From Oscillospiraceae bacterium (GTDB lineage: Bacteria; Bacillota; Clostridia; Oscillospirales; Ruminococcaceae): a stretch of 6,544 bases of DNA. Shown here piece after piece: positions 1 through 4,865 of the stretch. The stretch spans positions 1-6,544 of the forward strand of contig WQXP01000066.1 of the NCBI GenBank assembly GCA_009784765.1, read 5' to 3'. The notes under the pieces are model-generated. The model was not told the origin of the DNA. It ran no database searches and saw nothing but the letters and a program-made list of their open reading frames with translations. The stretch's first letter is position 1, and each line of letters starts with the position of its first letter. The position numbers and the translations under genes were made by a program.

Positions 1-399
1 GAGCGGCGTTACTTCCAAATACAGCGAAATGTATGATATAACCACAGTCAAAACCAATGCCAAGGGCAGTGAAAGTGCTGCTAAAACCACCGCGAACCGC
101 TTCATAAACCGTGAGGCGGTAACTCTGCCGCTGATTTGGCATTTACCGTCGTCATACTCGAAAATCTCTCCTGTGAACATCGTATCGCAAAAATCTCCGC
201 CATAATTATGATAGTAATATAAAATGTATCTGCGGGTTTTAGAATCGTGAGAATGAATATACATAGGGCTGCCCTTGACTTTCTTGCCTCTGTTAATCCG
301 CTTCCCAACATCGAGTGCGGTCTGCTTCCACTTTTCGCGGGCTTTCTCGGGGCTGAGTTCCCCATCTAAAACTATATCTGCTTTGAATGGTGAGGTCAT
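1..399 (-). CDS. Hypothetical membrane protein, partial (3' end outside window)
   Basis: An open frame of 133 codons runs from ATG at 399 to the window edge without a stop. The start follows an AAGGAG site that overlaps the last codons of the toxin gene, whose stop lies 7 bp upstream, so the gene looks like the next member of the same operon. The first ~95 residues are soluble, charged and rich in Lys/Arg and Tyr (a YYYHNY cluster near residues 61-66, an FTGEIFEYDDGK segment near 75-86). Residues ~102-126 form one strong hydrophobic segment (VVLAALSLPLALVLTVVIS), so the protein is probably anchored in the membrane with its N-terminal domain in the cytoplasm, and more membrane segments may follow outside the window. 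I do not recognise the family. The reading frame is supported by the Shine-Dalgarno site, the spacing and plausible protein composition; a shorter frame on the same strand (102-365) is an overlap shadow. Confidence 0.75.
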   Translation of the reverse strand, partial: MTSPFKADIVLDGELSPEKAREKWKQTALDVGKRINRGKKVKGSPMYIHSHDSKTRRYILYYYHNYGGDFCDTMFTGEIFEYDDGKCQISGRVTASRFMKRFAVVLAALSLPLALVLTVVISYISLYLEVTPL

Positions 400-406
400 T
401 GTACTC

Positions 407-640
407 TCACTCCTTGCTTATTCTTTTTTCGGCGATTTCATACACTTCATCATCAGCGCGAGCGGCAACAACAATGATTTTCATAACATCGTCAACACGA
501 ATTAGCTGATAAACCACGCGAATCCCAGATTTTTTCAGCTTAATTTTCAAACACCCCGCAAGATTGCCGCTAACCGCTTTATCAAATTTTCTGCGTTCTT
601 CTCTTGCTTCTTCCATAAATTCTAACGTCCATCGCCTCAT
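407..640 (-). CDS. RelE/ParE-family toxin, internally shortened
   Basis: 77-residue protein of the RelE superfamily; typical members cleave mRNA in the ribosome A site. The N-terminus (RRWTLEFMEEAREERRKFDKAV, first helix region, residues 2-23) and the C-terminal sheet (NLAGCLKIKLKKSGIRVVYQ, from residue 26, then ARADDEVYEIAEKR, from 60) match the family. Comparison from memory with E. coli RelE places K32, K34, R41, R61 and Y67 at its catalytic positions K52, K54, R61, R81 and Y87. Between V23 and S24 the usual second helix and following loop are missing: about 20-35 residues fewer than relatives, which are usually 85-105 long. The frame is intact across this point, so this is an in-frame deletion and not a frameshift. 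The start ATG overlaps the antitoxin stop as ATGA, so the two are translationally coupled. The fold assignment is secure; whether the protein is still toxic is unknown. Confidence 0.85.
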   Translation of the reverse strand: MRRWTLEFMEEAREERRKFDKAVSGNLAGCLKIKLKKSGIRVVYQLIRVDDVMKIIVVAARADDEVYEIAEKRISKE

Positions 641-918
641 TCTAATTCAACGTCCTCCATATCAGCGAGGTCGGCACGAGTAAGCCCATCTTTCGCGAGA
701 ATTTCATCAAAAGTATACGTTTTTCCGCTGGTGTTTTTTAATCTTTCCTCCGCAAGAGCAAGCAACCACTGATTTTCAAGCATTTCCTCCATTTGCTCGC
801 GTGTCATAACAACATATTGCGGAGCGTCTTTGCGCTTGATTTCCGCAAGAATTGCCTCTACATCACATACAGGAACAAACGTGTTTGTGGTACTGTTCAG
901 TTGCAAAAAGTTACTCAT
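637..918 (-). CDS. Phd/StbD-like antitoxin of the type II module
   Basis: 93-residue acidic protein directly before, and overlapping by 4 bp, the RelE-like toxin: the standard antitoxin-first order. The N-terminal half resembles Phd/StbD-type DNA-binding antitoxins: a short segment leading to VPVCDVEAILAEIK (15-28) and then the strand-helix YVVMTREQMEEMLEN (35-49), comparable to the 'xVVLSxEdYExL' element of the family. The remainder (51-93) is helical, with TYTFDEILAKDGLTRADL at 67-84 and a very acidic tail, as expected for the part that wraps the toxin. The start is fixed by an AGGAGG site at 927-932, 8 nt upstream. The ATG overlaps the amidohydrolase stop as ATGA. These antitoxins usually repress their own promoter, but no obvious promoter is visible upstream, so expression may depend on the operon. 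Similarity to the family is moderate; the gene order is the stronger evidence. Confidence 0.8.
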   Translation of the reverse strand: MSNFLQLNSTTNTFVPVCDVEAILAEIKRKDAPQYVVMTREQMEEMLENQWLLALAEERLKNTSGKTYTFDEILAKDGLTRADLADMEDVELE

Positions 919-2105
919 ACCTCTACCCTCCTCCCGTCGATGAACACCGCTTCCGGTGTAGTCAACACATCGTAGAACTCCCCCGCGCCGCCGCGCATAA
1001 TCACAATGTCTGCATCTTTGCCGACTTCCAGCGAGCCTACCCGTTCATACACTCCGCAGAGCCGCGCCGCATCAGCGGTAATCGCCCGTAATCCGATGTC
1101 TTTGCTTAACCCTCCGCGAATCGCAAGCCCCGCCGACAGCGGTAAATACTGCACGGGAATGACAGGGTGGTCTGTGGCGATTGCGAACAGAACCCCCGCC
1201 GATTCGAGCTTTGCGGCAGTCGTGATTGTATGCCCCGCGAGTTCCGGTTTGCTTCTGTCACACAGAACAGGCCCGATAATCACGCCTATGTCGCCACTTT
1301 CCGCGAGTTCGCCTGCTATATCCGCCGCCTCAGTGGCATGGAGCAGAGTGAGCCGCAGGTCAAACTCACGGGCGATTCTCATAGCGGTGAAAATATCGTC
1401 TGTTCTGTGGGCGTGGGCATGAACAGGGATTTCCCGCCGTAACACAGGCAACAGAGCCTCACACTTCATGTCGAACTCGGGCAAGTCAGACTCCGGGTCC
1501 CCCTCGTGCTTTTCAATCGCCTCGAGATAACGCCGCGCCTTAAACAATTGCTCGCGAATAATCGCCGCAGTTGCCATTCGGGTTACGGGGGCTTCACTGC
1601 GTTCGCGGTATACCATCTTGGGGTTTTCGCCGAAAGCGAACTTCATCGCCGCAGGTGCTTTTATGACGCGCCGTTCTATATCAGATTTAGAGCCGCCCGC
1701 AGTCTTCATGACAAGGAACTGCCCGCCAATCGGATTGGCACTCCCCGGGCCGCACATGACTGTTGTTATCCCTGCCCGCGCCGCTTCCGTGAAGCAAAAG
1801 TCCGCAGGATTAACCATATCAATCCCACGCAGATGAGGTGTCGAAGGGTCGGTGGTTTCGTTGCCGTCGTCGCCTTCGATTCCCTCGCCGTTGCCCCACA
1901 CGCCTACATGGGCGTGAGCGTCTACGAACCCCGGCAAAACAGCCGCGCCGTTGGCGTTGTAATCACCGCCGTCGGTTTTCGGGCAATCACTCATATCGCC
2001 GACTGCCGTGATTTTGCCTGTCTGTTCATCAAACTCAACAAAGCCGCTTTCGATTATCGTACTTGCCGCGTCAAGGGCATGAACTTTCGCATTGTATATG
2101 AGCAT
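915..2105 (-). CDS. Metal-dependent amidohydrolase, imidazolonepropionase-like
   Basis: 396 residues, full length for this group of cytoplasmic hydrolases, which cut cyclic amide or related C-N bonds with a divalent metal. The N-terminal beta-sandwich strand (MLIYNAKVHALD) leads to LPGFVDAHAHVG at 57-68, with the metal pair H64 and H66. Further expected ligands are H229/H231/H233 (HAHAHR), H256 (LLHATEA) and D312 (ATDHPV). A family-typical GSANPIGGQ segment lies at 121-129, AMKFAFGENPK at 153-163, and the C-terminal sandwich returns as VGSLEVGKDADIVIM (356-370). All metal ligands are present, so it should be active; the substrate cannot be read from the sequence, and no hut genes are nearby that would support histidine breakdown. 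It starts 7 bp after the aroK stop with only a weak AAGAAGAG site, and its stop overlaps the antitoxin start. The family call is firm; a specific function is not. Confidence 0.9.
   Translation of the reverse strand: MLIYNAKVHALDAASTIIESGFVEFDEQTGKITAVGDMSDCPKTDGGDYNANGAAVLPGFVDAHAHVGVWGNGEGIEGDDGNETTDPSTPHLRGIDMVNPADFCFTEAARAGITTVMCGPGSANPIGGQFLVMKTAGGSKSDIERRVIKAPAAMKFAFGENPKMVYRERSEAPVTRMATAAIIREQLFKARRYLEAIEKHEGDPESDLPEFDMKCEALLPVLRREIPVHAHAHRTDDIFTAMRIAREFDLRLTLLHATEAADIAGELAESGDIGVIIGPVLCDRSKPELAGHTITTAAKLESAGVLFAIATDHPVIPVQYLPLSAGLAIRGGLSKDIGLRAITADAARLCGVYERVGSLEVGKDADIVIMRGGAGEFYDVLTTPEAVFIDGRRVEV
927..932 (-). promoter_or_regulatory. Shine-Dalgarno site of the antitoxin, inside the amidohydrolase gene
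   Basis: AGGAGG on the minus strand, 8 nt before the antitoxin ATG. It encodes the Arg-Arg pair near the end of the amidohydrolase. It is a full anti-16S match, so the antitoxin should be translated well despite overlapping the previous stop, and more strongly than the toxin, whose start has no comparable site. Confidence 0.75.
944..959 (-). promoter_or_regulatory. Small hairpin upstream of the antitoxin ribosome site
   Basis: Perfect 6-bp inverted repeat (ACACCG and CGGTGT in the transcript) with a 4-nt GAAG loop, inside the last codons of the amidohydrolase and 11 nt before the antitoxin AGGAGG. No U-tract follows, so it is not a terminator. It might affect mRNA stability or processing at the junction between metabolic genes and toxin-antitoxin genes. 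It could equally be chance in coding sequence. Confidence 0.2.
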
Positions 2106-2112
2106 TGGTCAG

Positions 2113-2754
2113 TTATCTCTTCTTTCCTATTTCGCTGATTGATACGACTTCGACAACAAAATTCGCAATCCTGTCCGAAAGAACGTTGAGGCTGCAGTCA
2201 TTACCGTCGATTACGTCCTGCGAACTCTCGAAATATATGCCTTGACGCGCCTTGAACAGCGTTTCAAGCTCTTCCCGGGATTTCGCAAGAGGGCGTGCGC
2301 CTTTGCTCTCATCTTGTGAGTCTTTGAGTATGCGATTATAGCAAAGTTCAAAGTCACAGTCAATAAAGATTGACGCACCGAACTCGTTAATAAGCGCGGC
2401 GTTCTTCGGGTCTATTATTGTCCCCCCCCCGAGTGCGACAATCAATGCTTTCGTGGTAATTAGCGACGCCGCAGATATAACAAGCCCGAGTGTCGCGGCT
2501 TCGGCGCGTCGAAAATAAGCTTCACCGTGTTTTTCGAAAACTTCGGCAATTGGTTTACCCAGCGTTTTTTCGGTTTCGCTGTCTAAGTCAACAAAAGACA
2601 CTCCGATTTTTTTTGCCGCCATTTCCCCCGCAGTGGTCTTGCCGCTTCCCATGAATCCGCTGAGGAAAAAGAGCTTCGCTTTCGGTTTCGCCAAATCTTG
2701 AAATGATTGCGCTTTCTGCGCTTTTGAGGATTTTTGTACTTTTTTAGTAGCCAT
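2113..2754 (-). CDS. aroK: Shikimate kinase
   Basis: Phosphorylates shikimate to shikimate-3-phosphate with ATP, in the pathway to chorismate. With ATG at 2754 the protein has 213 residues. Key parts: P-loop GFMGSGKT (33-40), FVDLDSETE (55-63) with the shikimate-binding Asp, YFRRAEA (80-86) with the conserved F-R-x-x-E pattern, the GGG motif (109-111), lid arginine in GARPL (152-156), and R170 in the 'R..Y' element near the end. A Lys/Ser/Ala-rich tail of ~25 residues precedes the first strand and is longer than in E. coli AroK, which begins almost directly at the strand. A GTG at 2778 in frame would add 8 residues but overlaps the end of aroE; ATG at 2754, 7 bp after the aroE stop, is preferred, although its nearest site (GAAAGG at 2768-2773) is 13 nt away. 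It lies directly behind aroE, whose product it uses. Confidence 0.93.
   Translation of the reverse strand: MATKKVQKSSKAQKAQSFQDLAKPKAKLFFLSGFMGSGKTTAGEMAAKKIGVSFVDLDSETEKTLGKPIAEVFEKHGEAYFRRAEAATLGLVISAASLITTKALIVALGGGTIIDPKNAALINEFGASIFIDCDFELCYNRILKDSQDESKGARPLAKSREELETLFKARQGIYFESSQDVIDGNDCSLNVLSDRIANFVVEVVSISEIGKKR
2422..2430 (-). repeat. Nine-G homopolymer inside aroK
   Basis: A run of nine C on the plus strand, read as GGG GGG GGG, encodes all three glycines of the conserved GGG motif of shikimate kinase (residues 109-111). Synonymous GGC or GGT codons are available, so the run is not forced by the protein. Loss or gain of one base would shift the frame and remove the second half of the enzyme. 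Confidence 0.9.
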
Positions 2755-2761
2755 GATTGTT

Positions 2762-3730
2762 TTACAACCTTTCTTCACATTCTTTTATGATTTTAGCGGC
2801 GTCATCGTCGCTGATTTGAATTTCGTCGCCGTTCCAGATTTTTTCCGCCATAATCGCTTGATGCACAAGCATAGCCATACCGCCGAGGGTTTGCGCGCCG
2901 CGCTTTTGCGCCTCTTTCAAAAGCTTCGTCGGGCAAGGATTATACACCGCATCAAACACGTGCTTAGCTCTGCCGATAACAGCACTGCAAAGGGGAAGCT
3001 CATCTGCATTCGGGTGCATTCCGCAAGGGGTCGCGTTCAAGAGCAGGTCATAATCGTTGACTATATTCAGCGAATCAGCGTAAGTTATACGAACTCTCGT
3101 TCCTTGCGACGGCGTATATTGCCCTAAAGTCAGGGTGTTTACTGCGGTGCGTCCTGTGGCTGAAGAGGTCTTGTCTGCTGCAGGCGTTCCATACACCGCA
3201 ATATCGCGGGAGAGTTTCGCGGCGGCTTTCTCTTCCGACGGGTCTCGCCGAATCGCAAGAGTTAAATTCGCATTGGCTTTCGCCGCCTCGAACGCCATCA
3301 TTCGCGCCGTTCCGCCACACCCGAGAAGCAAAACTTTCTTTCGCGTAAGGGTAGCCCCGAGAAGCTCAAGGGCTTTGAGAAATCCGTACCCGTCTGTGTT
3401 ATACCCAATTCGATGAGACTTTTTGCCGAGCCCGTCGTCTGTTTCAAATATTTTGACACAGTTTACCGCTCCGTAATCAGCGGCACTCGCGTCAAGCTTG
3501 TCTAAAAAAGGGATTATTTCTGTTTTATAGGGGATTGTAACATTAAACCCTTGCAACTCACGCAGATTTTGCCCTTTCAGCGAAAGCTCTTCCGGGGCAA
3601 CTTCGTAGAGTGCGTATTCGCATTTGTCCTCAAGCCCGCAGAGTTCGAAAATCCGACGATGTATATAGTCTGACAGAGAATGCCCTAAAGGATAGCCGAG
3701 CAATCCGTACTTTTTGACATTTTGATTCAT
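2762..3730 (-). CDS. aroE: Shikimate dehydrogenase (NADP)
   Basis: Reduces 3-dehydroshikimate to shikimate. 322 residues against a usual 270-290. Substrate domain: GYPLGHSLSD (12-21; the two Ser bind shikimate; Pro is usual where D21 stands), NVTIPYK (63-69) with catalytic K69, GAVN (87-90) and YNTDG (110-114) with catalytic D113. Nucleotide domain: GCGGTAR (137-143), a variant of the usual GAGGxxR loop, then NATPCGM (232-238), DAVYNP (260-265) and GGMAMLVHQA (283-292), whose Gln contacts substrate. The extra length sits mostly at ~182-215, a Thr/Ser-rich stretch between the nucleotide loop and NATP. ATG at 3730 lies 6 bp after the fabD stop, with AGGAGG at 3742-3747 inside the last fabD codons, 11 nt upstream. 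All catalytic residues are present and aroK follows, so the call is firm. Confidence 0.95.
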   Translation of the reverse strand: MNQNVKKYGLLGYPLGHSLSDYIHRRIFELCGLEDKCEYALYEVAPEELSLKGQNLRELQGFNVTIPYKTEIIPFLDKLDASAADYGAVNCVKIFETDDGLGKKSHRIGYNTDGYGFLKALELLGATLTRKKVLLLGCGGTARMMAFEAAKANANLTLAIRRDPSEEKAAAKLSRDIAVYGTPAADKTSSATGRTAVNTLTLGQYTPSQGTRVRITYADSLNIVNDYDLLLNATPCGMHPNADELPLCSAVIGRAKHVFDAVYNPCPTKLLKEAQKRGAQTLGGMAMLVHQAIMAEKIWNGDEIQISDDDAAKIIKECEERL

Positions 3731-3736
3731 TGCTGA

Positions 3737-4726
3737 TTACGCCTCCTCAATTGTTCTCGCCAAACTTGCTTCGTCTTCGACGTTGTATGTCTTCACGTTT
3801 ACCAGCGTTTTGCCCACAAGCCCGGACAAGATTTTCCCCGGCCCCGTTTCGATATAAGTGCTGTACCCCTTCGAATGTATTTTCTTCAACTGCGCCGCGA
3901 ACATAACGGGGGAAACTATGTGCATTGCCAAATAGTCGGCGTTGATATGTTCGATTCTCCCCCCGGTAACATTTGAGTAGAAATTCGCTTTCGGCTCAGC
4001 AAAAGAGATTCCCGAAATCGCTTCTTTGAACTCTTCACTCGCCGCGTTCATGAGCTTTGTGTGAAATGCCCCGGACACTTTCAGCCGCACGCACTTCACA
4101 CGCGGCGCATCGGGGACTTTTTTTGCGAGTATCTCCGCTTTGGCTAAAGCCGCCTCTTCCCCGGCAATTACGCACTGGAGGGGGGAGTTGAAGTTCGCAA
4201 GTGTCGCGAAAAAACCCATGATACGGAGTTTATCGCAAATCGCCGTTACCTGCTGATGTGAAAGCCCGATAATCGCCGTCATTCCCCCGGGATTGGTTTT
4301 GCCCGCCCGCGACATAATCTCTGCCCGTACTTTGATTGCCTTAAACCCACTCTCCATATCAAGAACACCGCAGCTCACAAGGGCGGCGTATTCGCCTAAG
4401 GAATGCCCTGCGCTGTCGTTATATTCGCCGGTGAGAAATCTTGACGCCTGCCCGGCAATCTGCATAGAATACAGCGAAACAAGGGACGCAGCGAAAATCG
4501 CGGGCTGGGCATACAGCGTGTCGGCTAATTTTGCCGACGCCTGTGTGCTTTCGCCGTCGTCTTGTGTAAATAAAAGGCTTTTTAAGTCATACCCGAGAAT
4601 GTCCGCGCCGCATTCGAAAACGGCTTTAATCTTAGGAGAACTGCCGAATTTCTCAGCTAATTCCCGCAACATTCCCGGGGATTGTGAACCTTGACCCGGA
4701 AAAAGTAGAATTTTTTTGTTGCTCAT
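3737..4726 (-). CDS. fabD: Malonyl-CoA:acyl carrier protein transacylase
   Basis: Transfers malonyl groups from CoA to acyl carrier protein, giving the extender unit used by FabH and later condensing enzymes. With ATG at 4726 it has 329 residues, slightly above the usual ~310. Visible motifs: LFPGQGSQ (8-15, oxyanion hole), AGHSLGEYAAL (106-116) with nucleophile S109, VRAEIMSRA (133-141) whose Arg binds the malonyl carboxylate, LANFNSPLQ (176-184), SGAFHT (218-223) with catalytic H222, and ETGPGKIL (293-300). A small insertion of about nine residues precedes the GHSLG motif (RFLTGEYND, 96-104). The ATG is chosen over an in-frame TTG at 4747 because AAGGGGG lies 9 nt upstream of it. It is the first gene of the leftward operon and not part of a fabH-fabK-fabD row as in many relatives. 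The function is secure. Confidence 0.96.
   Translation of the reverse strand: MSNKKILLFPGQGSQSPGMLRELAEKFGSSPKIKAVFECGADILGYDLKSLLFTQDDGESTQASAKLADTLYAQPAIFAASLVSLYSMQIAGQASRFLTGEYNDSAGHSLGEYAALVSCGVLDMESGFKAIKVRAEIMSRAGKTNPGGMTAIIGLSHQQVTAICDKLRIMGFFATLANFNSPLQCVIAGEEAALAKAEILAKKVPDAPRVKCVRLKVSGAFHTKLMNAASEEFKEAISGISFAEPKANFYSNVTGGRIEHINADYLAMHIVSPVMFAAQLKKIHSKGYSTYIETGPGKILSGLVGKTLVNVKTYNVEDEASLARTIEEA
3742..3747 (-). promoter_or_regulatory. Shine-Dalgarno site of aroE, inside the end of fabD
   Basis: AGGAGG on the minus strand, 11 nt before the aroE ATG. It forms the Glu-Glu codons directly before the last Ala of FabD, so a ribosome finishing fabD covers the aroE start site, which suggests coupled translation. 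Confidence 0.65.
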
Positions 4727-4735
4727 ACGTGCAAA

Positions 4736-4742
4736 CCCCCTT
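4736..4742 (-). promoter_or_regulatory. Shine-Dalgarno site fixing the fabD start
   Basis: AAGGGGG on the minus strand, 9 nt before ATG 4726. The competing TTG at 4747 lies upstream of this site and has no site of its own. Its last two bases overlap the -35 box of the opposing plus-strand promoter. Confidence 0.7.
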
Positions 4743-4769
4743 GACAAATCGAAAAAATTTTGGTAGAAT
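4741..4769 (+). promoter_or_regulatory. Predicted sigma-70/SigA promoter for fabH-fabK
   Basis: TTGACA at 4741-4746 (perfect -35), 17-nt spacer, TAGAAT at 4764-4769 (5 of 6 -10 bases). Expected RNA start is near 4776, which gives a ~90-nt leader before fabH. The -35 box lies in the leader of fabD on the other strand, so this promoter would be crossed by RNA polymerase transcribing fabD. Confidence 0.75.
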
Positions 4770-4780
4770 TAAGTTTAATT
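4767..4780. promoter_or_regulatory. Palindrome at the fabH start site, possible operator
   Basis: AATTAA-GT-TTAATT: a perfect 6-bp inverted repeat with a 2-nt centre, overlapping the end of the plus-strand -10 box and the predicted RNA start. A repressor bound here would block fabH transcription and lie just downstream of the predicted fabD start at ~4790. It does not match the FapR or FabT consensus as I recall them. The region is very AT-rich, so chance is a real alternative. Confidence 0.3.
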
Positions 4781-4796
4781 GGTGCATACTTATAAT

Positions 4797-4825
4797 ATTA
4801 TATACTATTTCTGTCATAAAATCAA
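4797..4825 (-). promoter_or_regulatory. Predicted sigma-70/SigA promoter for the fabD-aroE-aroK operon
   Basis: On the minus strand TTGATT (4820-4825), 17-nt spacer, perfect TATAAT (4797-4802). Expected RNA start is near 4790, with a ~64-nt leader to fabD. The -10 box is half of a perfect 12-bp palindrome (TATAATATTATA, 4791-4802). It faces the fabH promoter: the two predicted starts are ~14 bp apart and point through each other. Confidence 0.7.
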
Positions 4826-4848
4826 GTCGTTTTCCAAAAATAATAGTC

Positions 4849-4853
4849 AGGAG
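4849..4853 (+). promoter_or_regulatory. Shine-Dalgarno site fixing the fabH start
   Basis: AGGAG 12 nt before ATG 4866, slightly long spacing. It supports this ATG over an in-frame TTG at 4779, which would add 29 residues unlike any FabH N-terminus and begin almost at the predicted RNA start. Confidence 0.6.
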
Positions 4854-4865
4854 AATTTTAAGCCT

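Noticed and set aside
102..365. 87-residue open frame on the minus strand
   Set aside because: Another frame of the partial membrane protein gene (1-399), which has a better start, ribosome site and operon spacing.
1506..2138. 210-residue open frame on the plus strand
   Set aside because: It lies antisense to the amidohydrolase gene, which has all family motifs; the plus-strand product has no recognisable motif and no ribosome site of note.
2755..2778. GTG start for aroK overlapping aroE
   Set aside because: No better ribosome site than the ATG at 2754, and it only lengthens an already extended tail. It cannot be fully excluded.
4779..4865. 29-residue N-terminal extension of FabH from a TTG start
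   Set aside because: It would start almost at the predicted RNA start with no ribosome site, and the added residues are unlike FabH; ATG 4866 has AGGAG upstream.
4727..4865. FapR or FabT binding site in the fab intergenic region
   Set aside because: I compared the region with the FapR (TTAGTACCTAATACTAA-like) and FabT (TTTGATTATCAAA-like) consensus from memory and found no convincing match on either strand.
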